NCBI RefSeq assembly: GCF_025716945.1
Contig: NZ_JAOVZT010000008.1
Coordinates: forward strand, 102,150 to 152,854
DNA: 50,705 nt
Reading direction: 5' to 3'
Source: Geodermatophilus sp. YIM 151500
Lineage (GTDB): Bacteria > Actinomycetota > Actinomycetes > Mycobacteriales > Geodermatophilaceae
Positions 41,271 through 49,741 of this stretch are shown here, piece by piece. The notes under the pieces were generated by a model. That model worked only from the letters and a program-made list of their open reading frames with translations. It had not been told where the DNA came from and made no database searches. Every line of letters begins with the position of its first letter. The first letter of the stretch is position 1. The position numbers and the translations under genes are program-made.

Positions 41271-43159
41271 CGGAGGGCGCCCGCGGGCAGGCAGGCGCGC
41301 CAGGCGCCCGCGGCGAGCTGGTCGGCCTCGAACGGCCGGGAGAACACGTAGCCCTGCAGGTACCGGTGCCCCATGTCGCGCAGCAGGGCCAGCTCCGCGG
41401 GCGTGGTGACGCCCTCGACGACCACCGGCAGGCCCAGGCTGGCGCCCAGGTGCAGCACCGCGCGGCACAACGCCCGCCGCTGCGGGTCGCTCTCGACGCC
41501 GGCGAGGAAGTGCTGGTCCATCTTGAGCACGTCCACGGGCAGACCGGCCAGATAGGCCAGCGACGACCAGCCGGTGCCGAAGTCGTCGACGGCGATCCGG
41601 ACGCCGAGCGTGCGCAGGGCGGCGAGGTCGTCGACGACGTGCGCGTCGTCCAGCAGCACCGACTCGGTGATCTCGACGACGAGCCGCGAGGGCGGCAGGC
41701 CGCTGCGCTCGAGGGCGGCCAGCACGTCGGGCACCAGCTCGCCGCTGCGCACGTGCCGCGCGGAGACGTTGACCGCGACGGCCGGCCCGGTCCCGGCGGG
41801 GTCGTCGTCGGGCAGTGCGGCCACGGCGGCGCACGCCTCGCGCAGCACCCAGCGGCCGAGGTCGGCGATCAGCGGGGACTCCTCGGCCAGCGGCACGAAC
41901 TCCGCCGGCGGGACCTCCCCGAGCTCCGGGTGCCGCCAGCGCAGCAGGGCCTCGACCGACACCGTGCGCTGCAGCACGGCGTCGACGACCGGCTGGAACA
42001 CCAGCCGCAGCTCGCCGCGGGCCAGTGCACCCGCCAGGTCGGCGCGGAGGGTGGCGCGCCGGTCCTCGGCGCTGCGGAGGGCGTCGTCGTAGCGGTGCAC
42101 CGCGCCCGGACCGGCGGCGCGGGCGCTGCGCAGCGCCCGGTCGCCACGGCGCAGCGCCTCGCCGGTGTCGACGCCGGGGGACAGCGCGGTCACGCCGGCC
42201 ACGGCGGTCAGCGGCACGGTGCCGGTGGCGGTGACCAGCGGGCCGACGTCGGCGACCAGGCGGGCGGCGACGACCTCGGCGTCGGCCACCGTGCCGTAGA
42301 CGAGGACGACGAAGTCGCCGTCCTTGCCCCGGGCCAGCCAGTCCTCGCCGCGGAGCGAGCGGGCCAGCCGGGACGCGAGCGCCCGCAGCGCGGCGTCCGC
42401 GTCGTCCTCGGGCAGGGCGCCCAGGCCCTCGATCCCGACGAGGACGAGCGCGGTGGGGTGGCCGGCGACGCGCTGCACGGCGGCCAGCCGGCGCACCAGC
42501 GCGGCGCGGTTGGGCAGGCCGGTGACCGGGTCGGCCAGCGAGAGCTCGAGCAGGTCGCCGTCCAGGCCCGGCAGCGGCGGGCGGGCGGTGACGTCGCGGC
42601 AGTAGAGCACCAGCGTGCCGGCCTCCGGGTCGGCGCGCAGGTCCCGGACGGTGGCCTGCACCAGCAGCCACCGGCCGTCGGCGTGCCGCACCCGCACGGT
42701 GCGGACGGCGGACTCGTCCCGGGTGGCCGGCGCCGCGGCGGCGGCACGGAGGGTGGGGAGGTCGTCGGGGTGGACCGCGCACTGCACCGGCAGCCCCACC
42801 AGCGCGGCCTGGTCCCGGCCGAGCATCCGGGCCGCGCGGCGGGAGACGTAGGAGACCCGCGCCCGGTCGTCGAGGATGACCACCGGGTCGGGGCTGCCCT
42901 TGAGCACCGAGCGGAAGTGCGTCCGGGTGCGCCGCAGGTCGGCGGCCACCCGCCGCTCGCGCCAGCAGGCCAGCGCGAGCGCGAGGCCGAGCGCCCCGAC
43001 GAGGGCGGGTCCGGCGGCCGTGGGCAGCCGGGCGGCCAGCGCGGCCAGGCCGCCCGCGACGACGAGCACGGCACCGGCGGGGACGGCGAGCCGCGCGCCA
43101 CGCCCGGGACGGGGCGCGGCGGCGGGCGCTCCGGACCGCCGGAGCGGGGCGCTGGTCAC
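41267..43159 (-). CDS. Membrane PAS-GGDEF-EAL protein with degenerate GGDEF
   Basis: Cyclic-di-GMP protein of 630 aa. Two transmembrane helices (about 24-66), a PAS domain (about 80-190), a GGDEF domain and an EAL domain. The cyclase motif is destroyed, with KDGDF at 279-283 in place of GGDEF. The EAL domain looks active: EAL at 403-405, ITES at 497-500, DDFGTG at 525-530 and VEGVTT near the end. It should be a phosphodiesterase. The GTG 43159 start region is divergent from fdhA. Its stop overlaps the start of the cyclase gene, so the two opposing enzymes are made together. Confidence 0.88.
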   Translation of the reverse strand: MTSAPLRRSGAPAAAPRPGRGARLAVPAGAVLVVAGGLAALAARLPTAAGPALVGALGLALALACWRERRVAADLRRTRTHFRSVLKGSPDPVVILDDRARVSYVSRRAARMLGRDQAALVGLPVQCAVHPDDLPTLRAAAAAPATRDESAVRTVRVRHADGRWLLVQATVRDLRADPEAGTLVLYCRDVTARPPLPGLDGDLLELSLADPVTGLPNRAALVRRLAAVQRVAGHPTALVLVGIEGLGALPEDDADAALRALASRLARSLRGEDWLARGKDGDFVVLVYGTVADAEVVAARLVADVGPLVTATGTVPLTAVAGVTALSPGVDTGEALRRGDRALRSARAAGPGAVHRYDDALRSAEDRRATLRADLAGALARGELRLVFQPVVDAVLQRTVSVEALLRWRHPELGEVPPAEFVPLAEESPLIADLGRWVLREACAAVAALPDDDPAGTGPAVAVNVSARHVRSGELVPDVLAALERSGLPPSRLVVEITESVLLDDAHVVDDLAALRTLGVRIAVDDFGTGWSSLAYLAGLPVDVLKMDQHFLAGVESDPQRRALCRAVLHLGASLGLPVVVEGVTTPAELALLRDMGHRYLQGYVFSRPFEADQLAAGAWRACLPAGALR

Positions 43160-43309
43160 CTCGGATGCTTCGGGACGGTGGTGCGGGTGCTGGAGCCGCC
43201 GCGACGGCGGGTCACCCGGACGGGCGGGACGCCGCCGGGTGTCCGCCGAGCCGGGGTCCGCGCCGTCCGCCGTCCGGACCTGCGGGTCGACCGGTGGCGG
43301 CTGTCCCGA

Positions 43310-43328
43310 CGGTCACGATCCGGTCACG
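43310..43328. promoter_or_regulatory. Direct repeat CGGTCACG, 11-bp period
   Basis: Two copies at 43310-43317 and 43321-43328, one helical turn apart, lie about 60 bp before fdhA in the 229-bp divergent region. The spacing suits an activator, but the motif is short and no regulator is known. Confidence 0.25.
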
Positions 43329-43388
43329 CGCGGCCGACCGGCCCCGGTCGCCGTGCCGGGTCCCCGGCCCGGTGGCAGAGTGCTGATC

Positions 43389-46300
43389 GTGAAGACCTGG
43401 CTCGACTCCTGGCCGGTGTACCGGCAGCTGACCGGCTCGGATCCGCTGGGCCGCGGCACGGCCGCGCGCAGCACGGGCACGGAGAAGGTCACCGCGCGCA
43501 CGGCGACCGCCGACCGCGTCGTCCAGACGGTCTGCCCCTACTGCGCCGTCGGCTGCGGTCAGCGGGTCTACGTCAAGGACGAACGCATCGTGCAGATCGA
43601 GGGCGACCCCGACTCGCCGATCAGCCGTGGCCGGCTGTGCCCGAAGGGCAGCGCGACCAAGGGCCTGGTGACCAGCCCGAGCCGGGTGACCACGGTGAAG
43701 TACCGCCGTCCGTACGGGACGGAGTGGGAGGACCTCGACCTCGACACGGCGATGGACATGATCGCCGACCGCGTGCTCGACGCCCGCCGCAAGGGCTGGC
43801 AGGACAAGCACGACGGGCTGAAGGTCAACCGGACCATGGGGATAGCGAGCCTCGGAGGGGCGACCCTCGACAACGAGGAGAACTACCTCATGAAGAAGCT
43901 CTACAGCGCCCTGGGCGCGATCCAGATCGAGAACCAGGCGCGCATATAGCACTCCGCCACGGTCCCCGGTCTGGGGACCTCGTTCGGCCGCGGTGGGGCG
44001 ACCACCTTCCAGCAGGACCTGGTGAACTCCGACTGCATCGTCATCGAGGGTTCCAACATGGCCGAGTGCCACCCGGTCGGCTTCCAGTGGGTGATGGAGG
44101 CCAAGCAGCGGGGCGCGAAGGTCATCCACGTCGACCCACGGTTCACCCGGACGTCGGCCGTGGCCGACCTGCACGTGCCGCTGCGGGCGGGCACCGACAT
44201 CGCCTTCCTCGGCGGGCTGATCAACCACGTCCTGCAGAACGAGCTCGACTTCCGCGAGTACGTCGTCGCGTACACCAACGCGTCGGCGATCGTGCGGGAG
44301 GACTTCCGGGACACCGAGGACCTCGACGGGCTGTTCTCCGGCTTCGACCCGGAGACGCGGCAGTACGACGAGACGTCGTGGCAGTACGAGGGTTTCGCCG
44401 TGAACCCGGCGTCCGGGCAGCGCTCGCCGACCCTGCCGGGCGGCTCGGCGTTCCGGCAGGCCGAGGACGGCGTGGTGCAGGACAACCTGACCGAGGACGG
44501 CGACCCGACCGAGGGTGCCCCCGACGCCGGTGAGGACCAGCGGGGCAGCGGCGAGGTCGAGGCCGGCGAGACCTCGGACATCAAGGACGCCGACCAGTAC
44601 GAGGGCGGCCAGGGCTCGGCCAACCTGCGGGGCCGGCCGGAGACCGACCCGACCCTGCAGCACCCGCGCTGCGTCTACCAGATCCTCAAGCGGCACTTCG
44701 CCCGCTACACCCCGGAGATGGTCGGCGAGATCTGCGGCATCGAGCCGGAGGTCTTCCTCGAGGTCGCGCGGACGGTCACCGCCAACAGCAACCGCGAGCG
44801 GACGACGTCCTGGGTCTACTCCGTCGGCTGGACCCACCACACCGTCGGCGTCCAGTACATCCGCGCCTGCTCCATCCTGCAGGCCCTGCTCGGCAACATG
44901 GGCCGGCCCGGCGGCGGCATCCTGGCGCTGCGCGGGCACGCCAGCATCCAGGGGTCGACCGACATCCCGACGCTGTTCAACTTGCTGCCGGGCTACATCC
45001 CGATGCCGCACGCCCGCGAGCACCTCGACCTGGACAGGTTCTGCGCCTCGAGCGCGGGCCGCGGCGGGTTCTGGGGCAACATGCGCGCCTACACCGTCAG
45101 CCTGCTCAAGGCCTGGTGGGGCGACGCGGCGACGGCGGAGAACGACTTCGCGTTCGGCTACCTGCCGCGGCTGACCGGCGACCACGGCACGTACAAGACC
45201 AGCGCCGACATGATCCAGGGCAAGGTGCCCGGCTACTTCCTGGTCGGGGAGAACCCGACCGTCGGGCACGCCAACGGCCGGATGCAGCGGTTCGCGCTGG
45301 CCAACCTGGAGTGGCTGGTCGTCCGCGACCTGCAGATGATCGAGTCGGCCACGTTCTGGAAGACCGCGCCGGAGATCGAGACCGGCGAGCTGGTCACCGA
45401 CCGGATCGCCACCGAGGTCTTCTTCGTGCCCGCCGCGACGCACGTGGAGAAGGAGGGCACCTTCACCCAGACGCAGCGGCTGCTGCAGTGGCGGCACAAG
45501 GCCGTCGACCCGCCGGGCGACTGCCGCAGCGACCTGTGGTTCTACTACCACCTGGGCAAGCGCATCCGGGAGAAGCTGGCTGGCTCCACCGATCCGCGCG
45601 ACCGGCCGATCCTCGACCTGACCTGGGACTACCCGGAGCACGGCGAGCACGCCGAGCCCGACGCCGAGGCGGTGCTGCGGGAGATCAACGGGTGGGACGG
45701 CGACGGCAGGGCGCTGTCCAGCTACCTGGAGATGAAGGACGACGGCTCGACCACCGGCGGCTGCTGGATCTACACCGGCGTCTACGCCGACGAGGTCAAC
45801 CAGTCGGCGCGGCGCAAGCCCGGCCGCGAGCAGGACTGGGTGGCCAACGAGTGGGGCTGGGCGTGGCCGGCCGACCGGCGGATCCTCTACAACCGCGCCA
45901 GCGCGGACCCCTCCGGCAAGCCGTGGAGCGAGCGGAAGAAGTACGTCTACTGGGACGAGGACGCCGGCGAGTGGACCGGGCCCGACGTGCCGGACTTCGA
46001 GAGGACCAAGCGCCCGGACTACGTGCCGCCGGACGACGCCAAGGCGCAGGACGCGCTGGGCGGCGCCGACCCGTTCGTGATGCAGAGCGACGGCAAGGCG
46101 TGGTTGTACGTGCCGGCGGGCCTGGCCGACGGCCCGATGCCGACGCACTACGAGCCGGCCGAGTCACCCGTGGAGAACCTGCTGTACCAGCAGCAGGCGA
46201 ACCCGGCCCGCGAGGAGATCCACGCCGCGTGGAACCGGCTCAACACGTCCGCCGACGACGCGTACCCGTTCGTCTTCGCCACCTACCGGCTCACCGAGCA

Positions 46301-46769
46301 CCACACCGCCGGCGGGATGAGCCGCACGCTGCCCTACCTGTCGGAGCTGCAGCCGGAGTTCTTCGTCGAGGTCAGCCCTCAGCTGGCCGAGGAGCGCGGG
46401 CTGGAGAACGGCGAGTGGGCGACGCTGATCACCGCCCGGACGGCGGTCGAGGCGAAGGTGCTGGTCACCGAGCGGATGCGGCCGCTGAAGATGCGCGACG
46501 GGCGGCGGGTGCACCAGATCGGCGTCCCGTACCACTGGGGGGAGCAGGGCCTGTCGGTCGGCGACTCGGCCAACGACCTGCTGGCCGTGGTGATGGACCC
46601 GAACGTGCACATCCAGGAGTCGAAGGTGGCCAGCTGCGACATCCGGCCGGGCCGCCGTCCGCGGGGCCAGGCGCTGGTCGACTTCGTCGAGGAGCACCGC
46701 CGGAAGGCCGGGGTGAAGTCGGGGCTGGTGCCGGTCGGTGGCCGGGCCCCGGTGGAGGACGCGACGTGA
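43389..46769 (+). CDS. fdhA: Selenocysteine-containing formate dehydrogenase, catalytic subunit, with in-frame TAG at Sec187
   Basis: Molybdopterin bis-MGD enzyme oxidising formate to CO2, 1126 aa if TAG 43947-43949 is read as selenocysteine. The [4Fe-4S] cysteines are C49, C52, C56 and C84, with GRLCPKG following. The sequence before TAG (IENQARI) and after it (HSATVPGLGTSFGRGG) matches FdnG-type enzymes, where the residue at this place is Sec followed by His. The frame is open for 940 codons past TAG; without readthrough only 186 residues would be made. Domains continue with VIHVDPRFTRTS and a C-terminal MopB half from about 930. An acidic insertion spans about 335-415. No twin-arginine signal is seen, so the subunit may stay cytoplasmic. 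GTG 43389 is preferred; GTG 43380 is possible. Confidence 0.93.
43947..43949 (+). other. TAG codon predicted to encode selenocysteine (recoded amber)
   Basis: The TAG is flanked by Ile (ata) and His (cac), in the same frame as both halves of fdhA. It aligns with the catalytic Sec of FdnG/FdhF. TAG differs from the usual Sec codon TGA at two positions, so a single sequencing error cannot explain it. The codon needs a tRNA-Sec with anticodon CUA, which is not in this window. Confidence 0.88.
43961..43979 (+). promoter_or_regulatory. Bacterial SECIS element (selenocysteine insertion hairpin)
   Basis: GGTCCCC (43961-43967) pairs perfectly with GGGGACC (43973-43979) around the loop GGTCT. The stem begins 11 nt after the TAG. 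In E. coli fdhF the SelB-binding hairpin has the same loop (GGUCU, with essential G and U) and the same 11-nt distance (recalled). Weak lower pairing is possible with flanking bases. This is direct support for Sec insertion at TAG. Confidence 0.88.
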
Positions 46770-46792
46770 CGTCCGACGCCGTCCGCCACCCC

Positions 46793-47212
46793 TCATATCC
46801 GCGCGGCCGCGTCGGTCGGGGTGACGGCCAGGCCGCTGCCGAGCAGCGCACGGTCGGCGCTCACGAGGGGGCAGCCGAGCGCCCGGGCGGCGGCGGCCCA
46901 GCTCGCGTCGTAGAAGGTCAGGGCGTGCTGTTCCGCGAGCGCGGCGGCCTCGGCGTGCCACGAGGGTGCGGGGTGCACCAGGGGGCCGCACAGCCGGCGC
47001 AGCAGGTCCAGCTGCTGGGTGACGACCGCCGCGGGCTGCCGGAGCGCGCGCAGCAGCACGTTGCCGAACTCGTAGACCGCGAGGTCGAGGAGCAGCACGC
47101 GGGCGGTGCCGGCGCGATGGGCGGTCAGCAGGCGCCGCGCGGGCTCGACCTCGGACTCGCCCTCCTCGTGCACCCACTTGAGGGCGACCGAGGTGTCGAC
47201 GAGCAGGATCAC
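46793..47212 (-). CDS. vapC: PIN-domain toxin, VapC family
   Basis: Probable endoribonuclease of 139 aa. Four acidic residues of the PIN site are present: Asp6 (LVDTS), Glu48 (VYEFGN), Asp102 (TFYDASW) and Asp120 (LVSADRAL). GTG 47212 overlaps the antitoxin stop by 4 bp, the standard toxin-antitoxin arrangement. It lies on the strand opposite to the fdh genes, inside the fdh operon, ending 23 bp from the fdhA stop. Confidence 0.9.
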   Translation of the reverse strand: MILLVDTSVALKWVHEEGESEVEPARRLLTAHRAGTARVLLLDLAVYEFGNVLLRALRQPAAVVTQQLDLLRRLCGPLVHPAPSWHAEAAALAEQHALTFYDASWAAAARALGCPLVSADRALLGSGLAVTPTDAAARI

Positions 47213-47439
47213 CGGTCGCGCTCGGCGCGCACCAGATCGGCTGCCTCGAACGGGCCGGTCGTCCGCATCGCGGCCCGGGCCCGCTCGAGCAGGGCGTCCA
47301 ACTCGGCCGGGTCCTGCTGGTCGAGCTCCCGCCGGACGGCGACGGCGAGCAACCCACTGCGGGTGCTGCCGCGCCGGGCCGCCTCGCGGTCGAGGTCGGC
47401 GAGCAGGTCGGCCGGCAGCGAGACCATGACCTTGGGCAT
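47209..47439 (-). CDS. vapB: Ribbon-helix-helix antitoxin, VapB-like
   Basis: Antitoxin of 76 aa. It begins MPKVMVSLPADLLADLDREA, the strand-helix start of an RHH/CopG-type DNA-binding domain, followed by RGSTRSGLLAVAVRREL. The C-terminal helix should wrap the PIN toxin. ATG 47439 has no SD, and a TATATC -10-like box sits only a few bases upstream, so it may be leaderless. Because the frame is open further upstream through the fdhB start, the start rests on the RHH beginning. Confidence 0.85.
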   Translation of the reverse strand: MPKVMVSLPADLLADLDREAARRGSTRSGLLAVAVRRELDQQDPAELDALLERARAAMRTTGPFEAADLVRAERDR

Positions 47440-47444
47440 GCCCG

Positions 47445-47457
47445 GAGGATATACCTC
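47445..47457. promoter_or_regulatory. Candidate toxin-antitoxin operator GAGG-ATATA-CCTC
   Basis: An inverted repeat GAGG/CCTC with an AT-rich centre lies 6 bp upstream of vapB and contains its possible -10 box. It would allow the RHH antitoxin to repress its own promoter. It is also 31 bp upstream of fdhB on the other strand. Confidence 0.4.
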
Positions 47458-47487
47458 GGTACAGCCAGCGACGTGGAAGGAGCCGGC

Positions 47488-48561
47488 GTGACCTCGGTCA
47501 GCTCGGCGAGCCCGGTGTTCTCCGGGCGGGATCGGCAGAACCGGCTGTTCGGGCCGCTGCCCGACGTCAGCGGCGAGGCCGGCTACGAGGCCGACCACCC
47601 GCAGCGGATCGGCTTCTTCACCGACACCTCGGTGTGCATCGGGTGCAAGGCCTGCGAGGTGGCCTGCAAGGAGTGGAACATGCTCCCGATGGACGACGCG
47701 GATGGTGTCCGCGACGCCATGGGGCTGTCGGGCATGTCCTACGACAACACCGGGATGCTGGGCGCCAACTCGTGGCGGCACGTGGCGTTCGTCGAGCAGA
47801 GTCGCCCGGTCGACCTGCCGATGCCGCAGGTCGGGCCGCCCGGTGCCGGGCGGTTCGGCGAGTCGCAGGCGCCCGGGCACGCGGACGGCGACCTGCCGGC
47901 CGACGGGACGACGCCGGCCTACACCGGGGTGCTGAACGCCGAGGCGCTGACCGAGTTCGACCCGCAGACCGGGCGGTCGGCCGACCGCGAGGTGCGCTGG
48001 CTGATGAGCTCGGACGTGTGCAAGCACTGCACGCACGCGGGTTGCCTGGACGTCTGCCCGACCGGGGCGCTGTTCCGCACCGAGTTCGGCACGGTCGTCG
48101 TCCAGGGCGACATCTGCAACGGCTGCGGGTACTGCGTGCCGGCCTGCCCGTACGGGGTGATCGACAAGCGCGAGGGCGACGGCCGGGTGTTCAAGTGCAC
48201 CCTGTGCTACGACCGGACGCTGGACGGGCTGATGCCGGCGTGCGCCACCGCGTGCCCGACCCAGTCGATCCAGTTCGGCAACCTCGACGAACTGCAGGCG
48301 CGGGCCGACGCACGGCTGGCGACGCTGCGTGAGCAGGGCGTCGAGTCGGCCCGGCTCTACGGGCGAGACGAGAACGACGGCGTCGGCGGAGCGGGGGCGT
48401 TCTTCCTGCTGCTCGACGAGCCCGAGGTGTACGGGTTGCCGCCGGACCCGGTGGTGCCCACCCGGGATCTGCCGTCGCTGTGGAAGTCGGCGGGGGCTGC
48501 CGCGGCGATGATCGTCGGCGTGATCGGCACGGCGGTGCTCGGGTCGCGGGGGCGGAAGTGA
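47488..48561 (+). CDS. fdhB: Formate dehydrogenase iron-sulfur subunit (four [4Fe-4S] ferredoxin-like)
   Basis: Electron-transfer subunit of 357 aa carrying electrons from the catalytic subunit towards the quinone pool. Four cysteine clusters are seen in order: CIGCKACEVAC, CKHCTHAGCLDVCP, CNGCGYCVPACP and CTLCYDRTLDGLMPACATACP (cut between two clusters). An insertion of about 70 residues lies between clusters one and two. A C-terminal transmembrane helix (AMIVGVIGTAVLG) should anchor it. GTG 47488 has GGAAGGAG at a good distance. Its TGA overlaps the NrfD gene by 4 bp. Confidence 0.92.
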   Translation: MTSVSSASPVFSGRDRQNRLFGPLPDVSGEAGYEADHPQRIGFFTDTSVCIGCKACEVACKEWNMLPMDDADGVRDAMGLSGMSYDNTGMLGANSWRHVAFVEQSRPVDLPMPQVGPPGAGRFGESQAPGHADGDLPADGTTPAYTGVLNAEALTEFDPQTGRSADREVRWLMSSDVCKHCTHAGCLDVCPTGALFRTEFGTVVVQGDICNGCGYCVPACPYGVIDKREGDGRVFKCTLCYDRTLDGLMPACATACPTQSIQFGNLDELQARADARLATLREQGVESARLYGRDENDGVGGAGAFFLLLDEPEVYGLPPDPVVPTRDLPSLWKSAGAAAAMIVGVIGTAVLGSRGRK

Positions 48562-49619
48562 CGGCGTCCCCGGGAGCCGGCTGGCGGCGGGCCGACGGCC
48601 CGGCGGCGCACGACCGGGAGAAGCGGCGCCGCCGCCGGGGGAACGGCCACGGATCGGGCGGCGGCGTGGGCTTCCGCGCGGCGGCGGCCGACGGGGCGCC
48701 CGTCGTGCAGGACGTCGAGTTCTCCTCCTACTACGGGCGGCCGGTGATCAAGGCGCCGGTGTGGAAGACGCCCGACGTCCCGCTGTACCTGTTCCTGGGT
48801 GGGGCGGCGGGGACGTCGGCGATCCTGGGGGCGTTCTCGGAGCTGACCGGGCGCCCGGTGCTGGCGCGGGTGTCGCGGCTGGTGTCCGGAGGCGGGTCGG
48901 TGCTGTCGGTGGGCTGGCTGATCCACGACCTGGGTCGGCCGGAGCGGTTCCTGAACATGCTGCGGGTGCTCAAGCCGACCTCGCCGCTGTCGGTGGGGTC
49001 GTGGATCCTGGCGCCGTTCAGCGCGGCGACCGGGGCGACGGCGGCGGTGGAACTGCTCGGCTGGTTCCCGCGGCTGAAGCAGTTCGGCGGCGCGGTGGCG
49101 GCGCTGTTCGGTGCGCCGATGGCGACCTACACCGCGGTGCTGTTCGCGAACACCGCGGTGCCGTCGTGGAAGGAGCCGGGCAAGCAGCTGCCGTTCGTGT
49201 TCGCCGGGTCGGCGCTGGCCGCGGGTGGCGGCCTGACGATGGTGTTCGCGCCGGTGGAGGAGGCGGCGCCGTCGCGGGCGATGGCGGTGGCCGGGGCGGC
49301 GGTGGAGCTCGCGGTGATGCAGAAGGTGGAGCACGACCACGGGATCGTCAGCGAGCCCTACCGGGAGGACAAGGCGGGGAAGTACCTCAAGGCGGCGCGG
49401 ACGTGCACCGCGGCAGGGGCTGGGCTGACCCTGCTGGCCGGCCGCCGCCGGCTGGGAGCCGTTGCGTCAGGTGCGCTGTTGGCGGCCGGATCGCTGCTGA
49501 CCCGCTTCGGTGTCTACGAAGCCGGGATGGCGTCGGCCAAGGACCCGAAGTACACCGTCGTCCCCCAGCGCGAGCGGCTCGTCGAGCAGGACGGGCACGC
49601 CCGCTCCGTCGTCCGCTAG
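48558..49619 (+). CDS. nrfD: NrfD/PsrC-family membrane subunit of formate dehydrogenase
   Basis: Polytopic membrane protein of 353 aa, probably the quinone-reducing subunit. A long soluble N-terminus includes a basic HDREKRRRRRGNGHG stretch, then about eight hydrophobic helices beginning PLYLFLGGAAGTSAILGAF. HDLGRPERFLNMLRV is characteristic of NrfD. A haem-binding FdnI-type subunit is not present, so electrons are probably passed to menaquinone through NrfD. GTG 48558 overlaps fdhB by 4 bp. It ends in TAG. Confidence 0.88.
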   Translation: MTASPGAGWRRADGPAAHDREKRRRRRGNGHGSGGGVGFRAAAADGAPVVQDVEFSSYYGRPVIKAPVWKTPDVPLYLFLGGAAGTSAILGAFSELTGRPVLARVSRLVSGGGSVLSVGWLIHDLGRPERFLNMLRVLKPTSPLSVGSWILAPFSAATGATAAVELLGWFPRLKQFGGAVAALFGAPMATYTAVLFANTAVPSWKEPGKQLPFVFAGSALAAGGGLTMVFAPVEEAAPSRAMAVAGAAVELAVMQKVEHDHGIVSEPYREDKAGKYLKAARTCTAAGAGLTLLAGRRRLGAVASGALLAAGSLLTRFGVYEAGMASAKDPKYTVVPQRERLVEQDGHARSVVR

Positions 49620-49741
49620 CTAGCCCAGCGCGACGTCTCGGCCGAGCGGTCGGGGTCGAAGGTGCCCCGCAGGTACTTGCCGTCCAGCCGGGCCTCGCCG
49701 CAGACCGTGGCGGTGTCGACGGCCGGCCGCCTTAACGGGGC
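49616..49741 (-). pseudogene. C-terminal coding remnant, convergent with the NrfD gene
   Basis: Reading the minus strand from 49741 to the TAG at 49616-49618 gives an open stretch ending LDGKYLRGTFDPDRSAETSRWAS, which looks like the end of a real protein. There is no start or ribosome binding site, and the frame loses coding character beyond 49741, where base composition changes. It is probably the tail of a gene cut by insertion or deletion. Identity unknown. Confidence 0.4.

Noticed and set aside
43212-46148. Long open frame of 978 codons on the minus strand opposite fdhA
   Set aside because: It is antiphase to a clearly conserved enzyme, its product is a low-complexity Arg/Val/Leu/Gly sequence, and it has no ribosome binding site; a typical high-GC shadow.
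43389-46769. fdhA as a pseudogene split by a nonsense mutation
   Set aside because: The stop falls precisely on the Sec position, both sides are conserved and open, a SECIS hairpin with the correct loop and distance follows, and the downstream subunit genes are intact.
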